Positions 1 to 6,451 of a stretch of 9,809 nt of DNA are shown here, in pieces (position 1 is the first letter of the stretch; the number at the start of each line of letters is the position of its first letter). Source of the stretch: Streptosporangiaceae bacterium. GTDB lineage: Bacteria > Actinomycetota > Actinomycetes > Streptosporangiales > Streptosporangiaceae. The notes beneath the pieces were generated by a model. That model saw only the letters and a program-made list of their open reading frames with translations, ran no database searches and was not told where the DNA came from. The stretch covers positions 1 to 9,809 of the forward strand of contig JASHSO010000114.1 of assembly GCA_030038715.1 (NCBI GenBank), given 5' to 3'. Position numbers and translations under genes: made by a program.

Positions 1-182
1 TCCTGGTGCTCGGCGGCCAGCCGATCAGAGAGCCGGTCGCGGCATACGGCCCCTTCGTGATGAACACCAAGGCCGAGCTGCTCCAGGCCTTCGAGGATTA
101 CCAGGCTGGCAGGCTCGGCTCGATACCGGCCGAGCGCACAGTGCTGCCCGACGAGCCGCATCCCGGCCACGACGTCCTCTAG
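1..182 (+). CDS. Pirin family protein, C-terminal end (5' partial)
   Basis: The reading frame opens at base 3 and runs off the left edge. About 59 residues are visible before the TAG stop at 180-182. The peptide contains GPFVMNT, then [11 protein letters not shown], then a short tail ending GHDVL. This is the usual end of the pirin C-terminal cupin domain, where a GPFVMNT segment precedes a conserved helix of the AFxDYQxGxxG type. Pirins are small bicupin proteins; some have quercetin dioxygenase activity and others are redox or transcription cofactors, so no reaction can be assigned here. The metal-binding residues lie in the N-terminal cupin, outside the window. The gene converges on the folate cluster across a 160-bp gap (183-342) in which I see only weak hairpins and no clear terminator. 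Confidence 0.85.
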   Translation, partial: LVLGGQPIREPVAAYGPFVMNTKAELLQAFEDYQAGRLGSIPAERTVLPDEPHPGHDVL

Positions 183-342
183 GCAGCAGCTAGCTGACAA
201 CGCCCGCTCCACGACAGCGGTACCCGACCTGGTCTCGGTCGTGATGAGGCCAGCGTCAAGTGCACGGGAACGGGGCGTGCCCGGCGAGAGTGAGACCTCA
301 ATGCTCGCGGTGCGCCAGCCGACCCGACCGCACCCAGCCCGG

Positions 343-1197
343 CTAGCCGCCCGACCGGCCAGAGGCAGTCGTCACGGTGTTGAGCAAGAGCTGTGCCGTG
401 GTCACCGGCCCGACGCCGCCGGGAACTGGAGACAGGGCGCCGGCGGTCGTCGCTACCCCGTCGGCATCCACATCACCGGTGAGGCGACCGTCCGCGGTCG
501 GGTTCGTGCCCACGTCTATGACGACCGCGCCCGGCCTGACATGCTGAGCCGTAATCAGGCCAGCCCGCCCGGCCGCCACGACGAGCAAGTCGGCCGCGCT
601 CGTTACCTCGGCCAGGTCACGAGTCCGCGAGTGGCAGATGGTCACGGTGGCATCGCGCGCTAGGAGCAGCTGGGCGACGGGCTTGCCGACGACCGCCGAG
701 CGGCCCACGACGACAGCGCGCTGACCCGATAGCTCGATGCCATGGAAGTCCAGCAGCCGCAGCACCGCCTGCGCCGTCGCAGGGGCGAACGCGGGCAGCC
801 CCACGGTCAGCCGTCCAAGCGACACCGGACTGGCGCCGTCCACATCCTTGTCCGGGTCGATCTGCAGAGCTAGCTGCGGTAGCCGGGCGCCTGGCGGCAG
901 CGGCGCCTGCAGGATGATGCCGTGCACGCCCCCGTCGGCGGACAGTTCCCCGAGCGGGGCAGCCAGCGACTCGGCGGACGCCTCCGGGCCGAGGTCGACG
1001 ACGCGGCAGGCGATGTCTAGGTTCGTGCCGGCCTTCTCCAGCGAGCGCACGTACCACCATGCGGACTCCTCCCGCGTTGCAACGACGACCGCAAGCTGCA
1101 CGGTCACCCCCCGGTCGGCCAGCTTTGCCGCTCCCTCGCCCGCTTGCGTGCGCATGGCCGTGGCGAGCTCGCGGCCGGACAACATGTGCGCACTCAT
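343..1197 (-). CDS. folD: FolD-family methylenetetrahydrofolate dehydrogenase, predicted to lack cyclohydrolase activity
   Basis: 284 residues, the normal FolD length. FolD normally oxidises 5,10-methylene-THF to methenyl-THF with NAD(P)+ and then hydrolyses it to 10-formyl-THF in the cytoplasm. Visible features: Tyr49 in WWYVRSLEKA, Gln97 in LQAPLP, DKDVDG with Asp120, the Rossmann loop VVVGRSAVVGKPV at 162-174, and PVPGGVGPVT near the C-terminus. Spacing matches E. coli FolD exactly (Y50, Q98, D121). The catalytic lysine (E. coli K54, human K56) is Leu53, codon CTG at 1041-1039. The usual PCTPxG motif reads PATAQA at 139-144. By family knowledge, loss of this lysine abolishes cyclohydrolase but can spare dehydrogenase, so I infer a dehydrogenase-only enzyme. 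The ATG overlaps the TGA of the FchA-like gene (ATGA), has GGAG 8 nt upstream, and MSAHMLSG aligns with typical FolD N-termini. Cofactor preference is not readable. It may be a second copy beside a standard FolD elsewhere. Confidence 0.9.
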   Translation of the reverse strand: MSAHMLSGRELATAMRTQAGEGAAKLADRGVTVQLAVVVATREESAWWYVRSLEKAGTNLDIACRVVDLGPEASAESLAAPLGELSADGGVHGIILQAPLPPGARLPQLALQIDPDKDVDGASPVSLGRLTVGLPAFAPATAQAVLRLLDFHGIELSGQRAVVVGRSAVVGKPVAQLLLARDATVTICHSRTRDLAEVTSAADLLVVAAGRAGLITAQHVRPGAVVIDVGTNPTADGRLTGDVDADGVATTAGALSPVPGGVGPVTTAQLLLNTVTTASGRSGG

Positions 1198-1814
1198 CCG
1201 GAGATCTCCGCGCGCACCGTCGCCGTGACTAGGTCTGCGCGCGCCAGCAGGGCATCGACTCCCGCTATCGAACCTGCATACCGACGCCGAGCCGCATCGT
1301 CAGTGCCGCCAGAGACGTTGACCTCGACGTTGACCCGAGCGGTCGCCAACGCGGCTCGAATCGCCTCGGCCGCCGCGGCCACGTCGGCGATCACACTGCG
1401 GTTGCCGATCGGCAGCAGCTCCTCAGCCAAGCCCAGCAGACGAGATGCGGCGCCGATCACGGCCGCCGGCGGTTCGGCCGCCGCTACCAGCGCTACAGAG
1501 ATCGCGGCCGAGCGCGCAGCCTTCTGCTCGCCGGTATCCCGTGCCAGCGCGTAGGCGGCCGCGACGATGTCGAACGCAGCCGCGTCGGCTGCCATCAGGT
1601 CGAGACAGTCGGCACGCAGCCGGTCCGCCTCCTCGAGCACCACACTGATCGCTTGGGCCTGGCTAGCGTATTTCGGCCCGCCGGAGTAACGCGCCACCAT
1701 CGCCAGCAGCGCCGCCGCCTGCGCAGCATGCAGCGCGGCCGTCGCTCCGCCGCCCGGCGCCGGCAGTCTGGCAGCGAGCTTGTCGAGGAACGTGCCTATG
1801 GTCTCGTCGCGCAT
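1194..1814 (-). CDS. fchA: Cyclodeaminase/cyclohydrolase family protein (FchA-like methenyl-THF cyclohydrolase)
   Basis: 206 residues, the length of a single formiminotransferase-cyclodeaminase C-domain (PF04961). This family contains FchA (methenyl-THF to 10-formyl-THF) and the cyclodeaminase half of FTCD (formimino-THF to methenyl-THF). Visible: PAPGGG at 19-23 followed by an Ala-rich helix, DAAAFDIVAAAYAL at 77-90, and GNRSVIADVAAAAE at 137-150 leading into NVEVNV. These match the helical family pattern. There is no formiminotransferase domain or histidine-degradation gene nearby, and the gene is translationally coupled by ATGA to a FolD lacking its cyclohydrolase lysine, so I favour cyclohydrolase over deaminase. 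The frame stays open upstream to 1928, but that stretch overlaps the methyltransferase gene. ATG 1814 matches the family N-terminus, has GGGAG about 12 nt upstream, and leaves a 35-bp gap after the methyltransferase stop. The gene symbol is by function, not by proven orthology. Confidence 0.82.
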   Translation of the reverse strand: MRDETIGTFLDKLAARLPAPGGGATAALHAAQAAALLAMVARYSGGPKYASQAQAISVVLEEADRLRADCLDLMAADAAAFDIVAAAYALARDTGEQKAARSAAISVALVAAAEPPAAVIGAASRLLGLAEELLPIGNRSVIADVAAAAEAIRAALATARVNVEVNVSGGTDDAARRRYAGSIAGVDALLARADLVTATVRAEISG

Positions 1815-1849
1815 CGCGGCATCCTGCTCCCAGCCGGCTACGGCAGGTC

Positions 1850-2674
1850 TCAGGGCTTCCTGCCGACTGCGCAGTAGCCCCAGCGCGAACCGTCGCTGTC
1901 TGCCGCTGCCAGGTCTTCGGCATGCCACTCACCCATGAAGGCGAGGACAGGTCCGGCGCCCTCGTAAGGCGGCTCGATCTCCAGCCCGGTGAAGAACCTG
2001 TGCACCTCGTCCCTGCTGCGGAAGTGCATCTGCTCGGAGGCGTTCGCGTACTCCTCCTGGCCGACCTGCACGGACCTCGGCGGCACATTGTCGTACGTCG
2101 AGTGCGACACAGCGACGTAGCTGCCCGGCGCGAGCGCGCCGACGTAGCGGGCCATGAGTCCCCACGGGTCGGAGGAGTCCGCGACGAAGTGCAGCACGCC
2201 GGTGATCAGCAAGCCCATCGGCCGCGAGAAGTCGAGTAGGCCGAGCAACTGCGGGTCGCCGAGCAGTCGGTCGGGATCGCGCACGTCCGCGATGATGACC
2301 CTGGTGTGCTGCGGGCTAGACAGCAACTGGTCGCCGTACGCGGCGACCATCGGGTCGTTGTCAACATAAGCCACGCGTGCGTCTGGGACGACCGCGCGCA
2401 CCGTGTCATGCGTGTTGCCCGCCGTCGGCAGCCCGGATCCGATGTCCAGGAACTGGCTGATCCCGCGCTCTGCGATCCAGCGCGCGGCTCGGCCGTGGAA
2501 TCCCCGGTTGGCCAGGATGATGTCGCGCAATTCCGGCACCTGAGCCATGGCCCTGTCCGCCACCGCCCGGTCGGCCGGGAAGTTGTAGTTCCCGCCCAGC
2601 ATGTAGTCGTAGATCCGGGCCACGCTCGGCACCGACCGATCGACCCCCGGTGCGATGTCCGGTTCGTTCGCCAT
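1850..2674 (-). CDS. SAM-dependent methyltransferase, DUF574/Methyltransf_19 family
   Basis: 274 residues, typical for this actinobacterial family. The hallmark N-terminus PSVARIYDYMLGGNYNFPAD is at about 16-35. The Rossmann SAM-binding motif FLDIGSGLPT lies at 75-84, the acidic loop YVDNDPMV at 103-110 and ADVRDP at 129-134. No transmembrane segment or signal peptide is seen. The natural substrates of most members are unknown, and I cannot assign one here. The frame extends to a GTG at 2704, but ATG 2674 has a GGAGG Shine-Dalgarno 5 nt upstream and begins the conserved sequence, so I use it. The gene is first in a probable three-gene unit, 35 bp ahead of the FchA-like gene, and has its own candidate promoter downstream of the helicase gene. 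A link between this methyltransferase and one-carbon supply is suggested only by position. Confidence 0.92.
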   Translation of the reverse strand: MANEPDIAPGVDRSVPSVARIYDYMLGGNYNFPADRAVADRAMAQVPELRDIILANRGFHGRAARWIAERGISQFLDIGSGLPTAGNTHDTVRAVVPDARVAYVDNDPMVAAYGDQLLSSPQHTRVIIADVRDPDRLLGDPQLLGLLDFSRPMGLLITGVLHFVADSSDPWGLMARYVGALAPGSYVAVSHSTYDNVPPRSVQVGQEEYANASEQMHFRSRDEVHRFFTGLEIEPPYEGAGPVLAFMGEWHAEDLAAADSDGSRWGYCAVGRKP

Positions 2675-2679
2675 GCGGT

Positions 2680-2684
2680 CCTCC
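2680..2684 (-). promoter_or_regulatory. Shine-Dalgarno site (GGAGG) fixing the methyltransferase start
   Basis: On the minus strand GGAGG is followed by 5 nt (accgc) and ATG at 2674. The longer alternative start, GTG at 2704, has no comparable site. This supports the shorter 274-residue product. Confidence 0.7.
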
Positions 2685-2699
2685 ACACTCGGTCGCTGA

Positions 2700-2730
2700 A
2701 TCACAGTCTGGCATCTCGCCCGCGCGTCAA
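2700..2730 (-). promoter_or_regulatory. Candidate promoter for the methyltransferase-fchA-folD unit
   Basis: On the minus strand a TTGACG hexamer at 2730-2725 matches the -35 consensus at five of six positions. At 17-19 nt spacing the possible -10 hexamers (for example TGTGAT at 2705-2700) are weak. A start near 2693 would give a leader of about 20 nt containing the GGAGG site. It lies in the 74-bp gap after the helicase stop, so the one-carbon genes could be transcribed independently. The strong -35 and poor -10 leave this uncertain. Confidence 0.35.
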
Positions 2731-2748
2731 ACGCGGCCGAGGCGCCGC

Positions 2749-4854
2749 TTAGTTCGCCGCTGCCGTGGCTAGCCTGCCCAGCGCAGCGCGCACGAGTTGC
2801 GGGTCGTACGTGCTCCAGTACGGCGGCAGCGAGGCACGCAGGAAACTGCCGTACCGGGCGGTGGCGATCCGCGGGTCGAGTATCGCGATGACGCCCCTGT
2901 CATCGACGGTGCGCAACAGCCGACCTGTTCCCTGCGCCAGCAGCAGCGCGGCCTGCGTGGCCGCGACCGTCATGAAGCCGTTGCCACCGCGCGCCGCCAC
3001 CGCACGCTGCCTGGCTGACGCGAGCGGGTCATCGGGCCGCGGGAACGGTATCCGGTCGATGACCACAAGCTGCAGCGATCGTCCCGGCACGTCAACGCCC
3101 TGCCACAGCGACAGCGTCCCGAACAGGCAGCTAGCCTCGTCCTCGGCGAACTTGCCAACCAGCAGCGCGGTGGCGTCATCGCCCTGGCAGAGCAGCGGAA
3201 CGCCGATCTTGTCGCGCAGGGCCTCGGCAGCCTGGCGGGCTCCCCGCATGGAGGAGAACAGTCCGAGCGTCCGTCCTCCGGCTGCCTCGATCAGCTCGCG
3301 CATCTCGCTGAGATAGGCCTCGGCCAGTCCGTCCCGACCTGGCGGCGGCAGGTGCTTGGCGATGTAGAGAATCGCGCTGCGCCGATGGTCAAACGGCGAC
3401 CCGACGTCCAGGCCCAGCCAGTCCAGCCCCGCGGCGCCGCCGGTACCGGCATCCGCATCCCGCGCCGCGTCACGCTCGGGCTGGCCGGGCGGCGGCAGTC
3501 CCCACTGCCTGGCCAGCGGCTCGAACGAGCCGCCAAGCGTGAGCGTCGCCGATGTCAGGACCACGGTGCGCTGCGTGAACAACCGGTCTGCCAGCAGCCC
3601 GGCAACCTCCAGCGGCGCTACCCGCAGCGCGTCGGGCCGGAACGAGTCTTCGCCGGCCGACCCCTCCAGCCACACCACCTCGGGCCGGGCCGCGATCTCA
3701 CCTGCGAACGCCGCGATGATCCTGGCCGCGTTCTCCGCGACCTCGTCGAGCGCAACCTCGGCGATCCGGGCAGTCGCGAGCCTGCCGGCGTCGTCCGGCT
3801 CGCTGTCCGTGCCGGTCCGCAGATCGCCAGCGCACGCCGCGGCAGCGTCCCGCACCGTGGCCAGTGCCGCGCCGAGCTGTTGGTCCAGTATGTCGAGGCG
3901 GCCCGGCGCAACGTCAGCCAGCGCGAGGTCGAGCCCATGCGCTGCCTCCCGCAGCCTGTCGGCGAGCTCCGCACGCACCAGCCGGCCGCACCTGCGGGCT
4001 GCGTTCTCCACCGCCGACGTCGTCAACTCACCGGAAGCGACGCTGGTCACCCGGTCCACCAGCTCGTGCGCCTCGTCGATCACGACGATGTCGTGCTCGG
4101 GCAGGACGATGTTGTTCTCGAGCGCATCGATGGCAAGCAGCGCGTGGTTGGTCACCACGATGTCGGCATCCCCGGCGGCATCGCGGGCGCGCTCGGTGAA
4201 GCACTGCGGGCCGAACGGACACTTCTGCGCTCCGATGCATTCCCTGGCGCTGACCGACACCACTCGCCACGCTCGGTCGTCGACCCCGGGCACCAGCTCG
4301 TCGCGATCGCCCGTGGTCGTGCCGGCCGCCCACTCGTGCAGCCGCGCCACCTGCTGCCCGAGGGCAGTGACCGACTGCGGGTCGAACAGCACGTCCTCGG
4401 GTTCCTCGACCGCGCCGCCGTGCACCTTGTGCAGGCACAGGTAGTTGCGGCGGCCCTTGAGAATCGAGAAATCCGGCGCGCGGCCGAGCTGGCCTGTCAA
4501 CGCCGCCGACAGCCGCGGCAGGTCGCGCTCGACGAGCTGGCGCTGCAGCGCGATGGTCGCGGTGGAGATGACGACGCTTCCGCCTTCCTGTATCGCGTGC
4601 CTGACGGCCGGAACGAGGTAGGCGAGCGATTTGCCGGTCCCGGTGCCCGCCTGCACAGCCAGGTGCTGCCCGGTCTGCATGGCGTGGTGTACGGCTTCTG
4701 CCATCGCGACCTGCCCGGGCCTGCGTGCCCCGGCTATCCCGGTCACGGCCGCCTTGAGCAGGGCGGTCACGCTCGGCAGCTCGCCGCTATCCGGCCCGCG
4801 CGGTTCGGCTCGCGCGGAACGCGCGCCCGAAGGGCTCGGCTGACCGGATGGCAT
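2749..4854 (-). CDS. dinG: DinG/XPD-like ATP-dependent DNA helicase with Fe-S cluster cysteines
   Basis: 701 residues, in the range of actinobacterial DinG-family proteins. It is a superfamily 2 helicase of the XPD/DinG group, expected to unwind DNA 5' to 3' in repair or replication-conflict resolution. Motifs in order: RPGQ at 45-48, Walker A AGTGTGKS at 69-76, motif Ia around ISTATIALQRQ at 96-106, DEAH at 260-263, VVLTSATL at 431-438, LWQGVDVPG at 583-591, and motif VI QGTGRLLR at 641-648. Cys140, Cys206, Cys212 and Cys218 have the spacing of the family's 4Fe-4S cluster. No exonuclease domain is fused at the N-terminus, unlike some Gram-positive homologues. The first 25 residues are low-complexity and probably disordered. 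The start ATG 4854 has only a weak CAGGG immediately upstream. It lies 24 bp after the stop of a small upstream gene and may be co-transcribed with it. Orthology to E. coli dinG is at family level only. Confidence 0.92.
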   Translation of the reverse strand: MPSGQPSPSGARSARAEPRGPDSGELPSVTALLKAAVTGIAGARRPGQVAMAEAVHHAMQTGQHLAVQAGTGTGKSLAYLVPAVRHAIQEGGSVVISTATIALQRQLVERDLPRLSAALTGQLGRAPDFSILKGRRNYLCLHKVHGGAVEEPEDVLFDPQSVTALGQQVARLHEWAAGTTTGDRDELVPGVDDRAWRVVSVSARECIGAQKCPFGPQCFTERARDAAGDADIVVTNHALLAIDALENNIVLPEHDIVVIDEAHELVDRVTSVASGELTTSAVENAARRCGRLVRAELADRLREAAHGLDLALADVAPGRLDILDQQLGAALATVRDAAAACAGDLRTGTDSEPDDAGRLATARIAEVALDEVAENAARIIAAFAGEIAARPEVVWLEGSAGEDSFRPDALRVAPLEVAGLLADRLFTQRTVVLTSATLTLGGSFEPLARQWGLPPPGQPERDAARDADAGTGGAAGLDWLGLDVGSPFDHRRSAILYIAKHLPPPGRDGLAEAYLSEMRELIEAAGGRTLGLFSSMRGARQAAEALRDKIGVPLLCQGDDATALLVGKFAEDEASCLFGTLSLWQGVDVPGRSLQLVVIDRIPFPRPDDPLASARQRAVAARGGNGFMTVAATQAALLLAQGTGRLLRTVDDRGVIAILDPRIATARYGSFLRASLPPYWSTYDPQLVRAALGRLATAAAN

Positions 4855-4878
4855 CCCTGAACCGTACCGCCCGCTGCG

Positions 4879-5211
4879 CTAGAGGGAGGATCGCTCCTGC
4901 AGTTGAAGGCTTTGCTGCCAGTCGGAGTAGTCGTCCCGGACTAGCTGGCGCAGCTCGCCGCAGGTGTCGGCGGTCAGCACCGCATGGGGTTGTCCGATCC
5001 GCACCGCTCGGTACACTCCGTCGGCCCAGTCGATGCGATAGGCCTCGTCCCAGTGCCATCTCAGGTCGATAAGCTCGGACGCCTCCCAGGTGGTCAGTCC
5101 GCCGGCTGTCGCCCGCTTGCCCGATCCCCCGAACTCGGCCCAGCTGCCCGATTCCTCGGCCGCATCCTGACCGGTCACTCCGTCGGGCTCCGCCCGATCG
5201 CTCGGTCCCAT
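4879..5211 (-). CDS. Small Trp-rich conserved hypothetical protein
   Basis: 110 residues; I do not assign a function. The N-terminal 35 residues are polar and look disordered (SDRAEPDG, QDAAEESG). The folded part starts near GGLTTWEASELIDLRWHW and has several tryptophans, then YRIDWADGVYRAVRIG, then VLTADTCGELRQLVRDDY. This resembles small actinomycete proteins in which a strand-rich core is followed by an L-ADT-ELR-LVRxDY helix, often encoded near small GntR-type regulators; that likeness is from memory and not searched. The frame extends to GTG 5265/ATG 5262, but ATG 5211 is preferred: it has GGGAGG 4 nt upstream, and the AT-rich stretch above it looks like a promoter. It is divergent from the GntR gene and 24 bp upstream of the helicase gene. 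No signal peptide or membrane segment is seen. Confidence 0.75.
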   Translation of the reverse strand: MGPSDRAEPDGVTGQDAAEESGSWAEFGGSGKRATAGGLTTWEASELIDLRWHWDEAYRIDWADGVYRAVRIGQPHAVLTADTCGELRQLVRDDYSDWQQSLQLQERSSL

Positions 5212-5215
5212 CGAG

Positions 5216-5221
5216 CCTCCC
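5216..5221 (-). promoter_or_regulatory. Shine-Dalgarno site (GGGAGG) supporting start 5211
   Basis: On the minus strand GGGAGG is followed by ctcg and ATG at 5211. The spacing of 4 nt is slightly short but the match is strong. It favours this start over the upstream GTG/ATG pair at 5265/5262, although that pair also has a GGAGA nearby. Confidence 0.6.
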
Positions 5222-5232
5222 AATGCTTGGTG

Positions 5233-5262
5233 ATTATGAGATGAGCTTACATTAGCTTGCAT
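5233..5262 (-). promoter_or_regulatory. AT-rich promoter/operator region of the orphan gene with 10-bp direct repeats
   Basis: A CATAAT hexamer on the minus strand (5238-5233) fits a -10 box and would place a start near 5226, with a leader of about 15 nt holding the GGGAGG site. No good -35 is seen at the right spacing. Instead there are two adjacent 10-bp direct repeats on the plus strand, GAGCTTACAT (5243-5252) and TAGCTTGCAT (5253-5262), identical at 8 of 10 positions. The segment is far more AT-rich than its surroundings. The repeats sit over the -35 region and one helical turn apart, which suits an activator or repressor site. The divergent GntR protein is an obvious candidate, but this is unproven. 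Confidence 0.45.
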
Positions 5263-5314
5263 CACTCTCCATCACCCCGGCAATACGGCGCGATCCGCGG
5301 ACTGGCCAGGTTGT

Positions 5315-5320
5315 TAGCGT
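5315..5320 (+). promoter_or_regulatory. Candidate -10 box for a leaderless GntR transcript
   Basis: TAGCGT fits the TANNNT -10 pattern and ends 5 nt before the ATG at 5326. There is no Shine-Dalgarno sequence upstream of that ATG. Together these suggest a leaderless mRNA, which is common in actinobacteria. No convincing -35 hexamer is visible. Confidence 0.4.
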
Positions 5321-5325
5321 GATCT

Positions 5326-5544
5326 ATGCCCCGCGAGCAGACTGCGCCCTACAAGCGGATAGCGGCAGGCATCCGCTCCCGGATCGAATCCGGGGAGCTG
5401 AGGAGCGGCGAGCAGGTACCGAGCGCCACTCAGTTGTGCGAAGCCTACGGCGTCTCGCGCAACACCGCGCTCCGGGCTCTGAAGCTGCTCAGGGACGAGG
5501 GCCTGATCATCCTGGAGCAAGGCTGGGGAAGTTTCGTCAAGTAG
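5326..5544 (+). CDS. Minimal GntR-family winged-helix regulator (DNA-binding domain only)
   Basis: 72 residues that form little more than a GntR winged helix-turn-helix: PYKRIAAGIRSRIESGEL at 8-25, then SGEQVPSATQLCEAYGVSRN, recognition helix RNTALRALKLLRDEGLI at about 45-61, and the wing ending GWGSFV. The usual wing motif is GxGxFV. No effector-binding or oligomerisation domain follows, so it cannot sense a ligand in the way FadR- or HutC-type members do. Short GntR proteins like this are frequent in actinomycetes; YtrA-type members keep a short extra helical tail that is absent here. The gene is divergent from the small Trp-rich protein and ends 7 bp before the convergent permease stop. 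It could control the divergent orphan-helicase unit, the ABC operon that it faces, or itself. Start ATG 5326 begins the family sequence and appears leaderless. Confidence 0.88.
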   Translation: MPREQTAPYKRIAAGIRSRIESGELRSGEQVPSATQLCEAYGVSRNTALRALKLLRDEGLIILEQGWGSFVK

Positions 5545-5551
5545 CCCGGCC

Positions 5552-6451
5552 TCAGCTAGCGACGTCGGCCGAGGTGAACCTCGCCCACGCGACGGCGCCG
5601 AAGATGAGCAAATAGGCGGCGAACGACAGCAGCCCGTGCTGCACGCCCGACCAGTCGACTGGCGCGCGGAACAGGCCGTCGAAGGACAACCAGAAATGCG
5701 TGGGCAGGAACGGATGCGCCGCAGACAACTGCGGCACTGCGTCGGCAATCTCGCTGGCAAGCACGATCACCAGCGCAGCGGCGATCGCCCCGACCGGATG
5801 CACGGTGAGCGTGGACGCAGCAAGGCCGATCGAGCCGAGCGCGACCATCGCCGCCGCTGCGTACAGCGCCACGAACAGGACGCGCAGCAGGCCGACCGAC
5901 AGCGGCACCGTCGTACCCGACAGCAGCGTCACCCTCCCGACCGGGAACAAGACCACTCCCATCAGCACCGCCACACCGACCACGAGCAGGCACGAGGCGA
6001 GCGCGAACAGCACGATCGAGGCGAGCTTCACGGCCAGCAGCCTGGTCCGCCCGGCCGGGACCGCGAGCAGGCCGCGCAGCGTACCGTGGCTCGCCTCACC
6101 AGCGATCGCGTCGCCCGCCACCACGCAGACCGCCAGCGGCAGGAACAGCGACAGCATCAACACCAGCACAGCCAGCCCTAGGAACACCCCGTTGCCGGCC
6201 ACCTGGTTCAGGAAGGCAGGGCCGCCGCCACCGCCCGGCCCGGACAACGACAGCTTGAACAGCACGCCGAGCGCGACGGGGATGAAGGCCAGCACCCCGA
6301 GCAGGGCGAGGTTCCGCGGACGGCAGAAGACCAGGCGCAGCTCGGAACGGAAAAGCCGAAACCACGGGGGAACGTGCTTGGCCCCGCGCGACTGCCGCTC
6401 CGCCAGCTCGCCGGAGTCCGGGCCGGTCGGCGACGCCGCGCTAGTCCACAT
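5552..6451 (-). CDS. ABC-2 type transporter permease
   Basis: 299 residues. After a polar N-terminal cytoplasmic segment of about 45 residues there are about six hydrophobic spans, near 49-66, 88-112, 142-168, 184-212, 216-236 and 270-290. A glycine-rich loop (GPGGGGGP) lies at 71-78. The segment GEASHGTLRGLLAVPAGRTRLLAVKL at about 118-143 is the coupling-helix region typical of ABC-2 permeases, so this is an exporter component rather than an importer. The gene overlaps the 3' end of the ATPase gene by 11 bp and has GAGGG 5 nt before its ATG, showing tight coupling with the ATPase. The transported substrate is unknown. It is the last gene of the exporter operon and converges on the GntR gene; only short, imperfect stems are visible at the junction. 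Confidence 0.9.
   Translation of the reverse strand: MWTSAASPTGPDSGELAERQSRGAKHVPPWFRLFRSELRLVFCRPRNLALLGVLAFIPVALGVLFKLSLSGPGGGGGPAFLNQVAGNGVFLGLAVLVLMLSLFLPLAVCVVAGDAIAGEASHGTLRGLLAVPAGRTRLLAVKLASIVLFALASCLLVVGVAVLMGVVLFPVGRVTLLSGTTVPLSVGLLRVLFVALYAAAAMVALGSIGLAASTLTVHPVGAIAAALVIVLASEIADAVPQLSAAHPFLPTHFWLSFDGLFRAPVDWSGVQHGLLSFAAYLLIFGAVAWARFTSADVAS

Noticed and set aside
187..349. Weak stems and two CTAG-centred 10-bp palindromes (187-196 and 340-349), plus a 6-bp stem at 309-334, in the convergent pirin/folD gap
   Set aside because: The palindromes have no loop and the 6-bp stem has a 14-nt loop and no T-tract. Such short stems are common in GC-rich DNA, so I do not call a terminator.
1815..1928. 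N-terminal extension of the FchA-like frame up to 1928
   Set aside because: It lies within or overlaps the 3' end of the methyltransferase gene, has no family similarity, and ATG 1814 matches the expected N-terminus.
2720..2736. 5-bp stem just downstream of the helicase stop
   Set aside because: Two alternative 5-bp pairings compete and there is no T-tract. The segment is better explained by the TTGACG -35 candidate on the minus strand.
3352..4860. Open plus-strand frame of 502 codons antisense to the helicase gene
   Set aside because: It mirrors a gene with every DinG motif on the other strand. Its translation is Arg/Pro/Gly-rich with no recognisable domain, as expected for antisense frames in high-GC coding DNA.
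5378..5394. 7-bp inverted repeat CCCGGAT/ATCCGGG inside the GntR gene
   Set aside because: It falls on codons for the conserved R-I-E-S-G segment of the winged helix and is likely a by-product of coding sequence.
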